From an uncultured Niabella sp. (GTDB lineage: Bacteria; Bacteroidota; Bacteroidia; Chitinophagales; Chitinophagaceae): 64,000 bases of DNA. The stretch spans positions 104,282 to 168,281 of the forward strand of contig CAKSQK010000006.1 in assembly GCA_934486785.1 (NCBI GenBank), given 5' to 3'. The position numbers were made by a program, and so were the translations under genes. Positions 44,045 to 52,994 of the stretch are shown here, in pieces; positions within the stretch are counted from its first letter, which is position 1, and every line of letters begins with the position of its first letter. Below the pieces are notes generated by a model that was not told the origin of the DNA, searched no databases, and saw only the letters and a program-made list of their open reading frames with translations.

Positions 44045-45124
44045 TTAATTCATATCAATGGCTTCGTACAGCCCGCCGCGCGGCAAATCTGTAGGCAGTT
44101 CCCAAAACATAAAGCCGCCCAGCTTTTCCTTTTTAATAAATTCGCATTTAAATTTTACTGAAGCTTTGTTCTCCCCGGTTACAAAAATTTTTTCAGCAGG
44201 GTTGTACCAGTATGGCGCTTTGGCCGCTTTATCCCATAAAAATACATAACCGTTGGCGCCTGTATATTTGTTCACGCCAATTTTGTAATCAACAAAGTTT
44301 TTAAATTTTGCAGGCTGGTACAGGCCCCAGTTAGTGGCGGGTACATTTTCAAACTCCCGCATATAAAACCCGGCGCCTATGATCACTTTTTTTAACGGGA
44401 AGTTGATCTGCTTAAAAAACTTCACCACGTTTTGCGCCGATTCTTCTCCCGGCCGTGTTGAATATAAATTGGTGTGATGGCCGGTTACGGTAGAATAGCC
44501 ATGCACCAGGTCATAGGTCATCATGTTTACAAAATCAACATAAGGTTCTATATCATGCCAGGCTATTGATGAGTCTAAAAATTTTTGAAAACCGCCGGCT
44601 GCAAAAGTGATCAGCTTTTCTTTACCAAGCGTATGGCGCAGTTCTTTTACCAGGTTAGTAAATGCTTCCTTATCCTGGGGAATGTTTTGATGCCCCGGGT
44701 GCCCCGGTATAACGGGGTATTCCCAGTCAAGGTCAATACCGTCAAGCTGGTACTTGTGTAAAAAATCTTTTACTGAAGCCGCAAATTTTTTAGTCAGTTC
44801 TTTATCGTTAAAAGTTTGTGAGCAAAACTCGCAACCGCCCCAGCCACCCAGCGCGATCATGGTTTTAAGCCCCGGGTGTTGTTTTTTTATTTTTTGAAAA
44901 GCCAGCAGTGTTGGCGCATCCTTAGGTTTTGTAATGACCATATTGCCGGCATCTACATGGCTGAAGCCATAAATCAGATGCGTGAGTTTTTTTACATCAT
45001 AAGTATGCAGCATGGCGCTGTCACCTGAAAAATAACCTACAACTTTAAAGGGTTTGGATTTTTGTGCAAAGCTGGCAGACATGGCCACAAGCAATAAAAC
45101 CCAGAAAAACATCAATCTTTTCAT
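44045..45124 (-). CDS. glycoside hydrolase family 18 protein (chitinase-like)
   Basis: Secreted GH18 enzyme, 359 residues, with signal peptide 1-20 (ending ASFAQ). The catalytic motif DxxDxDxE is intact in LDGIDLDWEYPV, the Glu being the acid/base. The first barrel strand VVGYFSGD, SxGG-like MIALGGWGGC and the MTYDLVHGY motif complete the TIM-barrel signature. It should cut chitin or a related GlcNAc polymer such as peptidoglycan or glycoprotein glycans, in the periplasm or outside. Confidence 0.9.
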   Translation of the reverse strand: MKRLMFFWVLLLVAMSASFAQKSKPFKVVGYFSGDSAMLHTYDVKKLTHLIYGFSHVDAGNMVITKPKDAPTLLAFQKIKKQHPGLKTMIALGGWGGCEFCSQTFNDKELTKKFAASVKDFLHKYQLDGIDLDWEYPVIPGHPGHQNIPQDKEAFTNLVKELRHTLGKEKLITFAAGGFQKFLDSSIAWHDIEPYVDFVNMMTYDLVHGYSTVTGHHTNLYSTRPGEESAQNVVKFFKQINFPLKKVIIGAGFYMREFENVPATNWGLYQPAKFKNFVDYKIGVNKYTGANGYVFLWDKAAKAPYWYNPAEKIFVTGENKASVKFKCEFIKKEKLGGFMFWELPTDLPRGGLYEAIDMN

Positions 45125-45141
45125 AATAAGTAAAGATATTA

Positions 45142-46443
45142 CTATTTAGATGAGAAAAATGAAGGCTGTTGAATTTCTCCCACCAGGAACACGCTGCCAA
45201 AAACCAGTACCAAGTCTTCATTGTGCGCCTGCTGTTTTGCTGCTTCTATAGCCAGGTTCACATTTTCAAAACTGTTTCCATGCAGGTCGTTTGCCGCAGC
45301 AAGGCTTTGCAGCTCTACAGCGGGCATGGCACGCGGTACATGGGCATTTGAAAAATAGTAAGCGGCCTGCGCTGGCAGCATTTGCAATACTTTGGCAACA
45401 TCTTTATCTTTTACCATGCCCAGCACAATGTGAAGGCTGCGATAGCTGAATGTTGCCAACTGGTTCAGTAACTGTTGCACACCGTCGGGGTTGTGGGCCA
45501 CATCTGCAATCACCCGCGGGTTGTGGCTGATGGTTTCCCAGCGGCCGTTCAGGCCCGTTAATTTTTTGGTGTGCTGCAATCCTTTTGCTATTGCGGTTTC
45601 ATCTATCTGCCAGCCGCTGTTTTGCAGCAACTGCGTAGCAGCCAGCACAGGCAGCAGGTTTTTAACCTGGTAGTAACCTGTCAGGTCAAGCCTGTATTTC
45701 TTAGTATGAGGTTTTTCCAGTTCCACCACCAGTTCTTCATTATCGTAATAATGGTTTGCCACGTAAAATTCTTTATCGGCAAAATAAATGGCGCTGTTGC
45801 CGGCGCTGGCCACTTCTTTAAAAACAGTTTCGGTTTCAGGATGTGTTTCGCCAATCACAACGGGTACACCTTTTTTAATGATGCCCGCTTTTTCGCCGGC
45901 TATTTTGGTAAGTGTATCTCCCAGTATGTGCACATGATCGTAGCCAATATTGGTAATTACAGAAACTTCGGGCGTGATGATATTGGTACTGTCGAGCCTG
46001 CCGCCAAGGCCGGTTTCAATAACGGCAATATCACACTGGTGATTGGCAAAATGTGCAAAGGCCATAGCCACGGTGATCTCAAAAAAACTGGGGTTGATGG
46101 TTTCAATGGCAGGCTTTACCTGTTCAATGAAAGTTACAACTTCGGGCTCGCTAATCTCCCTGCCATTGATCTTAACGCGCTCACGTAAATCTTTTAAATG
46201 TGGGGAAGTATAAAGCCCGGTTTTGTACCCGGCCGTTTGGAGTATGGCCGCCAGCATGTGGCTTACCGATCCTTTGCCATTGGTGCCGGCAATATGTATG
46301 TATTTGCATTGTGTTTGCGGGTTGCCCAATACTTCGCACAGCGCAATAATATTGCTGAAGCCGTTTTTAATAGCCTCGCTTCCCACACGGCTGAACATGG
46401 GCAGTTTGGAAAAAATATAACTGATCGTTTCGCTGTAGGTCAT
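45142..46443 (-). CDS. folC: bifunctional folylpolyglutamate synthase/dihydrofolate synthase
   Basis: Mur-ligase-like enzyme of folate metabolism, 433 residues, that adds glutamate to dihydropteroate and folates. The P loop is IAGTNGKGSVSHML; SPHLKDLRERVKINGR and VIETGLGGRLDSTN are family signatures; VIADVAHNPDGV lies in the C-terminal domain. I start at ATG 46443 (MTYSETISYIFSKLPMF), since the TTG six codons upstream adds nothing conserved. It is divergent from ispD. Confidence 0.93.
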   Translation of the reverse strand: MTYSETISYIFSKLPMFSRVGSEAIKNGFSNIIALCEVLGNPQTQCKYIHIAGTNGKGSVSHMLAAILQTAGYKTGLYTSPHLKDLRERVKINGREISEPEVVTFIEQVKPAIETINPSFFEITVAMAFAHFANHQCDIAVIETGLGGRLDSTNIITPEVSVITNIGYDHVHILGDTLTKIAGEKAGIIKKGVPVVIGETHPETETVFKEVASAGNSAIYFADKEFYVANHYYDNEELVVELEKPHTKKYRLDLTGYYQVKNLLPVLAATQLLQNSGWQIDETAIAKGLQHTKKLTGLNGRWETISHNPRVIADVAHNPDGVQQLLNQLATFSYRSLHIVLGMVKDKDVAKVLQMLPAQAAYYFSNAHVPRAMPAVELQSLAAANDLHGNSFENVNLAIEAAKQQAHNEDLVLVFGSVFLVGEIQQPSFFSSK

Positions 46444-46506
46444 TGGGGTTTTTTGTTGCAAAATAGCATGTTTTGATTCATTTCATATTTGCAATGATTG
46501 TTTTAA

Positions 46507-46514
46507 TATTTTTG
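46507..46514 (+). promoter_or_regulatory. -7 promoter box TATTTTTG upstream of ispD
   Basis: Match to TAnnTTTG on the plus strand in the folC-ispD divergent gap, 68 bases before the ispD ATG. Confidence 0.45.
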
Positions 46515-46582
46515 GCACTTTAAAAATAGGAATGGCCGGATCGCAGCAAAGCTGCAGGACATTTTTAAAAACAAACAGGTAC

Positions 46583-47251
46583 ATGAATAAAGTTGCAGTA
46601 ATCGTAGCCGGCGGGTCGGGTACGCGAATGGGCAGTGATTTGCCCAAACAATTTTTAAAAATAAACAACAAGCCGCTTTTATATTATACGTTAGAAGTGT
46701 TTCTGCGCGCTTATAGCGATCTAAAGATCGTGTTGGTGGTGCCGGAAGCGTATATAGAAATGGCCCGTGAAATTATTGATGCCTATTTTGATGAAACCCG
46801 CATAGTGATTACAGTTGGCGGTGCTACAAGATTTGAATCTGTAAAAAAAGGCCTGCAACTGGTAGATGAAGAAGCGGTGGTTTTTGTGCATGATGCTGTG
46901 CGGTGCCTGGTAACGGCAGACCTTGTACAACGCTGTTACGAAATGGCGCTGGAAACCGGCAGCGCCATCCCTGTAATTTCATGCAGCGACAGCGCAAGAC
47001 TGATAACTGGGGAAGGCAGCGAGCCTCTTGAAAGAGAGAAAGTGATGCTGGTGCAAACGCCACAGGCATTTCACAGTAAAATTTTGCTCCCGGCTTATCA
47101 AATTGATTATAAAGAAAAATTTACTGATGAAGCTTCAGTGGTAGAAGCTTTTGGTATGAAGGTATCTTTGGTGGAGGGAGAAAAGAACAATATTAAAGTT
47201 ACACATCCGCACGATCTGTTCATAGCTGAAAGACTGTTACTGCCACAATAA
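46583..47251 (+). CDS. ispD: 2-C-methyl-D-erythritol 4-phosphate cytidylyltransferase
   Basis: Third step of the MEP isoprenoid pathway: joins CTP to methylerythritol phosphate. The 222-residue protein opens with VAVIVAGGSGTRMGSDLPKQF, whose first 18 residues are the nucleotide-binding signature. VFVHDAVRCLV (metal/Asp), LVQTPQAF and VEGEKNNIKVTHPHDL are the other family blocks. I start at ATG 46583; an upstream in-frame ATG would add 17 residues that do not fit the fold. It converges on the fibre operon with a six-base gap. Confidence 0.94.
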   Translation: MNKVAVIVAGGSGTRMGSDLPKQFLKINNKPLLYYTLEVFLRAYSDLKIVLVVPEAYIEMAREIIDAYFDETRIVITVGGATRFESVKKGLQLVDEEAVVFVHDAVRCLVTADLVQRCYEMALETGSAIPVISCSDSARLITGEGSEPLEREKVMLVQTPQAFHSKILLPAYQIDYKEKFTDEASVVEAFGMKVSLVEGEKNNIKVTHPHDLFIAERLLLPQ

Positions 47252-47257
47252 CGACTG

Positions 47258-50035
47258 TCAAAATTTTTTCACTTTAATAATAATATCTTTCTTTTTGAAC
47301 TCAAAAATTACAGGCTGTATTGCCTGGCCGTTTTGTACAGTGATCTGCTGCGTATTGTTTACGATCTCGTAACGGTCATTTTCTATATAAATTCTGTACT
47401 GCCCCTGCGGTAGCTGAAATGCAAAGCTGCCTTCTACGTCTGTAACGGCGGTTACCAGTTTCTGAGTTTCGAGGTTTTTAGCGTATATGGCAATGCCCAT
47501 AATATCCGCCGTTTCTGCGTCATAGCGTTCTTTTATTTCCTTTAATTTTCCGGTAACCGCGTTGGTTTTGATCACTGGTATTTTATAGGTTTTATTGTGG
47601 CTAACAGTTATTGAGTCATATTGCAACGGCAATCGCAGGTTGTTCTTATAAATACTTACTGCATAGCTGCCATCTGCAAGGTTAGAGTATTTTACAACGC
47701 CACGGGCATTGGTCATGGCTACCATATTATTGTTCAGTTTTACCAGCACATTGCCAAGCGCTTTTTCGTTTTGGTCCTTAATGCCATTCAGGTTGTCATC
47801 TTCAAAAAGTTCGAGTGTAATTTTATTGCCAGTAGCTGTCATGTTAGTGCCAAACGTGCGCTTTAAACCAATTCTTAATTGAAAATTATCAATATTGCTG
47901 TTGCCTGCATATGGCTGGCCTGTGTTCATATACTTTGCATAAGATGCCAGGCCGGTAGCATACCAGTTGCGTGCAATGCGGAAGCTGGCATTGGTATTTA
48001 AAAATGCGTGGCTGTTGTTGAATGCGTTCATACGGTTATAGCTGGCATTGATGTTAGCCGTTAATCTTTTATTTTTTGTATTCAGGCTGTAACCAATGCC
48101 GGTAGAGTAGTTGATGTAATTTTCAGGCTGATAGATGCCAATATCATACACATTTACCGGGTTCATGTCTACCATGGCATCCGCGTTGAACGAGCCAATG
48201 CGATAGGAAAGCCAGTAACGGGCTGCAAAAAAAAGTTGAGGATTGTGATTTAGTTTTGAAAGGCCGCCATCTGCAGATAGGCTTACAAAATGTTTTTGAA
48301 AGGATCCTGAAAGCTCCATTCTCATACGATAGGCTTCATAATCCAGGTTTCTGTAAAAGGAGCGAAGTCGCTGATAGTTATAATTGGGCACAATGCCGAT
48401 GCGTATTTTCTGCCCTGATAATTGAATGCCTGTTTCTGCCTGATGCGTTTGAAACATATCATTATTAAAATGATATGCGCCCTGCGCATCTGATGGTAAA
48501 AAGTACCGTGGCTTATTTACACTTGCTGTATACCTTGCAAAAACTGAGGAGGCTCCCAGCCGGTAGGTCAGCATCTCATTTAGTGTAAGTGACCCGCGCC
48601 TGATGCCTGCATAATAAGGTGTGCTGTAATAATTGTTTGATGTAAAAGTGATTCTGTTTTTTACATACTGGTAGTCAAGCCCCGCGGCTGCGCCTTTTTG
48701 TGCAGATTGTGTTACCATAGGGTCATTACTGCGCTCTTCACTTAAACCGCCTTCCACCACCAGCGCATGAGCAGAGTCACCATAAACAGGTATTTTAAAA
48801 TTAGTAACCAGTGCGCTGCTTCTGGTAAAAGCGTTGTTATCGTTCCAGATAAAGTTGATATAGCCGCGCTGCCGGTTTTTTAGCTGATGCGCGTATTTTA
48901 CAGCAAAACTATTACCGGGGTATATCTGGTTTATATTGGTAAACAATAAAAAATTATTTTCCATGGCAATAGCTTCTACTTCGCTGTTGCCCTGCCGGTA
49001 GCCGGCTTTTATTCCCCGGCCACTCAGGTTCACATCATATTCGTTGCCATAAATATTGCCAATTGCCAGGTTTACTTTTTCTGATTTTAATTCAAGCCTG
49101 GTATCATACATATGCAGATAATTCTGGCGGGTAAAATAATCGGTTGTGGTATTAAATCCAAGCATGGCGTCTGCCCCTATTTTTCTTTCAATATTTGCTT
49201 TGAACTGTGTGTACTCATTGCTCAAACCCGACCTGCTATAACTAAGTTCTGCAAAATTTTTATAAAGATTTTCTGCACCCCCGTGGCCTGCCTGCCGGTA
49301 ATTGGTTATTACCTGAATGGGAATAGAGGTGGTGCTTAATGTTTCTGTTTTGCCGCTTTCGGTGGCAGTTATATAGAGATTGATGTCTGGATAATAAACA
49401 GCAGAGCGATGTTTTTTTAGCCTTAATGTGATTAATTGCTTTTGGCGGGGCGCAAGGTAAACCGTGGCCGGTTTTTCAACAATGGATATCAAATCGGCAG
49501 GCATCAGCTCATAATTAAGCGTGATGTTTTTGGCGGTGTATCCCGGGTTTTCAACCATCAGGCGAATAAAGTTTTCAGATGCTGACGGGTTGAAGAATGT
49601 TTCGCCACCCGCAGCGGCAATAGCAATGTATCCCTGGCTTTCCATTACAAGATGGAAGGATATTCTGGCCTGCCTGGCGATGTTGTTTTCTTTATAAAAA
49701 ATAAAATATTCAATCTGGCTGATACCTGAAAGCAGTAGCTCGCTGCCGGCAATCATTCTCACCTTCAGGGTTTTCTTTTCGTTATTATTGATATGCCCGG
49801 AAAACGCAGGTGTAAATAAAAGGCCCGGATATTTTTTAGCAGGCACCACGCTATCAATAATGACACTGCCAGCGCCGCGGTTGAATAATACAATGCTGTT
49901 GTGAAAGGTACGTCCCGCCTCCATCTGTACTGAATCTGCTTCAAATGCAGCGTGCAGGCCAGTTTCAGGCTTTTGTGCAAGGCTTGCCGCGTTGCAAATG
50001 AGTAATACAAGTATGTACAGCAGTTTGGTTTTCAT
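47258..50035 (-). CDS. usher-like outer membrane barrel with C-terminal SdrD_B-like and prealbumin-like domains
   Basis: About 925 residues, signal peptide ending SLAQ. Residues about 20-255 are Ig-like beta domains (VPAKKYPGLLFTPAF, LMVENPGYTAKNITL). From about 265 to 740 is a long series of amphipathic strands as in an outer-membrane barrel. The C-terminus has FEDDNLNGIKDQNEKALGN, a Ca-binding SdrD_B-type start, followed by a carboxypeptidase-regulatory-like domain (VTDVEGSFAFQLPQGQYRIY). The order N-domain, barrel, two C-terminal beta domains parallels fimbrial ushers. It is the last gene of an operon that also encodes pilin-like proteins and a PapD-like chaperone. Clear usher signature motifs are not visible, so the role is inferred. 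Start ATG 50035 chosen for the signal peptide. Confidence 0.68.
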   Translation of the reverse strand: MKTKLLYILVLLICNAASLAQKPETGLHAAFEADSVQMEAGRTFHNSIVLFNRGAGSVIIDSVVPAKKYPGLLFTPAFSGHINNNEKKTLKVRMIAGSELLLSGISQIEYFIFYKENNIARQARISFHLVMESQGYIAIAAAGGETFFNPSASENFIRLMVENPGYTAKNITLNYELMPADLISIVEKPATVYLAPRQKQLITLRLKKHRSAVYYPDINLYITATESGKTETLSTTSIPIQVITNYRQAGHGGAENLYKNFAELSYSRSGLSNEYTQFKANIERKIGADAMLGFNTTTDYFTRQNYLHMYDTRLELKSEKVNLAIGNIYGNEYDVNLSGRGIKAGYRQGNSEVEAIAMENNFLLFTNINQIYPGNSFAVKYAHQLKNRQRGYINFIWNDNNAFTRSSALVTNFKIPVYGDSAHALVVEGGLSEERSNDPMVTQSAQKGAAAGLDYQYVKNRITFTSNNYYSTPYYAGIRRGSLTLNEMLTYRLGASSVFARYTASVNKPRYFLPSDAQGAYHFNNDMFQTHQAETGIQLSGQKIRIGIVPNYNYQRLRSFYRNLDYEAYRMRMELSGSFQKHFVSLSADGGLSKLNHNPQLFFAARYWLSYRIGSFNADAMVDMNPVNVYDIGIYQPENYINYSTGIGYSLNTKNKRLTANINASYNRMNAFNNSHAFLNTNASFRIARNWYATGLASYAKYMNTGQPYAGNSNIDNFQLRIGLKRTFGTNMTATGNKITLELFEDDNLNGIKDQNEKALGNVLVKLNNNMVAMTNARGVVKYSNLADGSYAVSIYKNNLRLPLQYDSITVSHNKTYKIPVIKTNAVTGKLKEIKERYDAETADIMGIAIYAKNLETQKLVTAVTDVEGSFAFQLPQGQYRIYIENDRYEIVNNTQQITVQNGQAIQPVIFEFKKKDIIIKVKKF

Positions 50036-50042
50036 CAAAGAT

Positions 50043-51482
50043 TTACTGATTGGTAAAACTATATATAACGGTAAGTAAATAAGGTGTGTTACCGGTAGTG
50101 CGGCCAAATAATAAACCGGTTTTTTCTGGTGGAATTTTATATTGTATAGAAACGTTTCGGTTTACAACAGGGGGTGCATTAGATAAAATGGCCTGTGGCG
50201 TGGTAGAAAGGCTTCTGGTAATTACTGCTGTTTCACCAGCGCCATTTTCAATTTGTAAAATAGACGCGGGTATTGCGGATGGAACGCCATTGAGTGTAAA
50301 AAAACTGCTTCCGCTTTTTACATATACTTCGTAAGACCTGCTGTTGGATATCAGCAGGTGATTGGGCATGTTCTGGCTTTTTCCTAGCTGGTAATCTGCA
50401 GGTGATGCAAAAGTGAAAGTAATATCAGGCGATCCCTGAATTGAAATATTGTTCAACGTATTAGTAGTAATAGTAACCGGAATGGTTTTTATATCTACAA
50501 CAGATGTGTTGGCATTTCTGACTCTTACGTCAACATTAAACGTGTAAGTGCCCGGATTGTAAAAGTTGTTATTTAAGTTGGTTGCAGGTATTCTTAATTG
50601 TAAGGGAACCATACTGCGGTTACCTGCCGCAACGGAAAAGCCGGTAGCGGTGAGTTGCTGAAATGCAGTTGTGAGCTGCCTGTTAGAAAGGCCTGCGCCT
50701 GTTGCCTGAACATTGTTTAAAGCAACAGTGCCTGTAAAACCGGTGGGCGATCTGTATGAAATAGGCCCGCTTCCTCTGATGTCAACAATAGCGCCTACTG
50801 TATGCCCTGCTTCCATGCCTGACAGGTCGAGAATGAGGTCTTCGTTTGAAGAAAAATCTGATAGTTCAAGGGTTCTTGTTATTGCAGCAGGTGTGTTTGT
50901 CCACTTGCATAATACCGGAACATCAATATACATTTGCCAGTCATTTGGAGTTGTATAGTGATAAAAGTCAAAAAGATTATAGATTTGATTATTCAATATG
51001 TCAATAGTGTACCTGCCGGCATGTAATTGCACATTGCTATAATCGCTTATTTTATAATTCATCAGCACAATACCAGAGGTGCTCGCGCTGTTTTGTGAGG
51101 GCGGGTCTAAATAAGGTTTAAATGTTGTGCCCAGGGTTTGATAGTCAAGTGGAGAAGATGGCAGGTTGCTGCTTCCGGGCGTATGGTTGCTGATGCTATG
51201 CAGCTTAAATGATACAAAAGACGATGGAAGCGTGGCGCCGGATAAAGTAGTGTGGGTAAAAACGCTGGTATTAGATTTCAGCATAGACATATACCTGCCT
51301 CCGGCAGGCCGCCAGCCTGCAGAAAATAACCATCTGCGGTAATGATCGCCTGCCGCGTGTGCCTGCTGGTAATCAACCCTGCCGAGTATATGGCTTTCAG
51401 TAAGTGCAATAGTTGTTGGCTGCGCAATTAAATTGCATTGAACCAAAAAAACTAAAATTGCTGCTGATAAAAAACGTTTCAC
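50043..51482 (-). CDS. putative fibre-tip adhesin with C-terminal pilin-like domain
   Basis: A 479-residue exported protein (signal peptide 1-20, ending NLIAQ). Three parts can be seen: an N-terminal beta domain of about 180 residues, a middle beta domain (about 185-335), and a C-terminal domain (about 340-479). The last one resembles the small subunits of the same operon: HLLISNSRSYEVYVKSGSSFF, IPASILQI and a final YLLTVIYSFTNQ, compared with HLKLTATKTFTVNVKAAGSDF, IPVSVLDI and YQQTVIYTFSQQ. A receptor-binding head on a pilin-type joining domain is the layout of two-domain tip adhesins. The binding target is unknown. It lies seven bases before the usher-like gene. Confidence 0.6.
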   Translation of the reverse strand: MKRFLSAAILVFLVQCNLIAQPTTIALTESHILGRVDYQQAHAAGDHYRRWLFSAGWRPAGGRYMSMLKSNTSVFTHTTLSGATLPSSFVSFKLHSISNHTPGSSNLPSSPLDYQTLGTTFKPYLDPPSQNSASTSGIVLMNYKISDYSNVQLHAGRYTIDILNNQIYNLFDFYHYTTPNDWQMYIDVPVLCKWTNTPAAITRTLELSDFSSNEDLILDLSGMEAGHTVGAIVDIRGSGPISYRSPTGFTGTVALNNVQATGAGLSNRQLTTAFQQLTATGFSVAAGNRSMVPLQLRIPATNLNNNFYNPGTYTFNVDVRVRNANTSVVDIKTIPVTITTNTLNNISIQGSPDITFTFASPADYQLGKSQNMPNHLLISNSRSYEVYVKSGSSFFTLNGVPSAIPASILQIENGAGETAVITRSLSTTPQAILSNAPPVVNRNVSIQYKIPPEKTGLLFGRTTGNTPYLLTVIYSFTNQ

Positions 51483-51501
51483 CGATGCTTTATATAATGC
51501 G

Positions 51502-52323
51502 CTAAAATTTCAAATCTTTTTCTCCCACTCTTACATTGGAAACTGAGCCTACCCTTAAAATGGAGATGCCTTTATAGTTTCCCTTTAAAGTTTCGGGAAT
51601 GGCAAAGTACACTACCTGCTCAGCGCCGGGCATCATAGATATAGGCATAGGCTCCAGCTTCATTTCGTCTCCGGTGGCATTGTTGATCAATTCAAACTCA
51701 ACAGATGAATCAGTATTTACATTGCCGGTGTTTTTAATTTTTACGGCTACATATTTTTGCATCCTGCCGGTATCTTCTGCTTTTAAGGTCACCGTGTCAA
51801 TGCTTGTAAAATCAAGCTCTTCGCGGTTATTGCCGGGTGATGTATGAAACACATGCAGCGCAAATTCAAAAAGCACCCTGATGCCAATGTTGTTATCCTT
51901 AATATACTTATCATCCTGCATGGCCAGTTGTGTAAACATGAGCATACTGTTGGTGGTAGAATCATTTTTAAGGCTTACAGGAACCTTCATTGTTACAGGC
52001 ACCTGTTTAGATGTGCCGGGCGCCACACTTACCGATTTTTCTGCAACCGATATCCAGGCTGCATTGGAGCGCGGTAATGTGCCGGAAGGAAAATAAACTT
52101 TCTGGCCGTTTATATCCCGCAGCCAGTCGCTCAGGCCTATTGAAAAAGCAACAGGCGATTTCGTATTATTGGTAATGGTAACGGTTTGGCTGCTAACACT
52201 TCCGGGTTCGCCGGTAAAAAAAAGACGCGTGGGCTGAATGGTTACTCCCTGGCCAAATAAAGCGATTGCGGGCAGCAAAAGCAGTGCGATAAACGCAAGA
52301 GGTTTAGAAAAAAGGCTTAACAT
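51502..52323 (-). CDS. PapD-like periplasmic pilus chaperone
   Basis: A 273-residue exported protein (signal peptide about 1-24, ending IALFGQG) with two Ig-like domains. It opens with VTIQPTRLFFTGEPGSVSSQTVTITNNTKSPVAF, of which the PTRLFF..G and TITNNTKSPV elements are typical of the first chaperone strand pair. The second domain (about 165-270) has VAVKIKNTGNVNTDS and MMPGAEQVVYFAIPETLKG. In chaperone/usher systems such a protein caps and folds subunits by donating a strand. It is placed between the subunit genes and the adhesin and usher-like genes. Start ATG 52323 is preferred to the upstream TTG. Confidence 0.68.
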   Translation of the reverse strand: MLSLFSKPLAFIALLLLPAIALFGQGVTIQPTRLFFTGEPGSVSSQTVTITNNTKSPVAFSIGLSDWLRDINGQKVYFPSGTLPRSNAAWISVAEKSVSVAPGTSKQVPVTMKVPVSLKNDSTTNSMLMFTQLAMQDDKYIKDNNIGIRVLFEFALHVFHTSPGNNREELDFTSIDTVTLKAEDTGRMQKYVAVKIKNTGNVNTDSSVEFELINNATGDEMKLEPMPISMMPGAEQVVYFAIPETLKGNYKGISILRVGSVSNVRVGEKDLKF

Positions 52324-52392
52324 AATTAAAAGGTTCAAAGTTCTGCAAGGTCAAAAATAATCTTTTACCTGCAGAACTTTTAGTGTTAAAAT

Positions 52393-52947
52393 TTATTGCT
52401 GTGAGAAGGTGTAAATAACTGTTTGCTGGTAAGCGCCAGAGGGTTTGCCTAAAATGCTTGCCTGTGCTTTTGCAGCAGAAATTTTATAATTCACATCAAT
52501 TGTTTTGATACCTGATTTTGCACCTGTAAGAATGGGCTGGTTAGCATTGCTTAATGTAACAGTGCTTACAGTTCCACCATCAGCCGGCGCAGTTGGTGTA
52601 ATATCTAAAACGCTTACAGGAATTTTGTCAGAACCTTTTTCAAAATCACTACCCGCTGCTTTTACATTTACAGTAAATGTTTTGGTAGCTGTAAGTTTTA
52701 AATGGCCTGGTACAGATTTTACCTGATCTGTAGTGTAAGAAGCCGCGTTAGGATAACTGAAATCTACAGATGCTGAACCTGGGGTTTCTCCTGCCGTACT
52801 TTGAGCGCCGTTTTCGGCTGTAATAAAATCGCTCAGAGTGATTTTAGCGATTGTTGATGCAGTAGTAGTTGACTGCTGAGCGTTTGACTGGTTTACAGCT
52901 AAAGAAGCGATAACGGTTACGATTGCGATTGAAAGTAGCTTTTTCAT
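52393..52947 (-). CDS. pilin-like fibre subunit, copy 1
   Basis: A 184-residue exported beta-rich protein; signal peptide ends NQSNAQ at residue 24. The mature domain runs from a strand-like start (STIAKITLSDFITAENG) through LKLTATKTFTVNVKAAGSDF and IPVSVLDITPTAPADGG to the C-terminal GAYQQTVIYTFSQQ. It has no Cys, so it lacks the disulfide of classical pilins, and contains few charged residues. The next gene upstream encodes a close copy. It is probably a major building block of a surface fibre, given its neighbours (chaperone, tip-like and usher-like proteins). Confidence 0.72.
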   Translation of the reverse strand: MKKLLSIAIVTVIASLAVNQSNAQQSTTTASTIAKITLSDFITAENGAQSTAGETPGSASVDFSYPNAASYTTDQVKSVPGHLKLTATKTFTVNVKAAGSDFEKGSDKIPVSVLDITPTAPADGGTVSTVTLSNANQPILTGAKSGIKTIDVNYKISAAKAQASILGKPSGAYQQTVIYTFSQQ

Positions 52948-52994
52948 TTTTATAATTTTTGAATGTTTTAAAAATATTGTTGGAGTAAAGACTA

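Noticed and set aside
43567..45124. Operon link between the CxxC membrane protein and the chitinase
   Set aside because: They share a strand and a 55-base gap, but nothing in their sequences suggests a common task; the order also occurs by chance in dense genomes.
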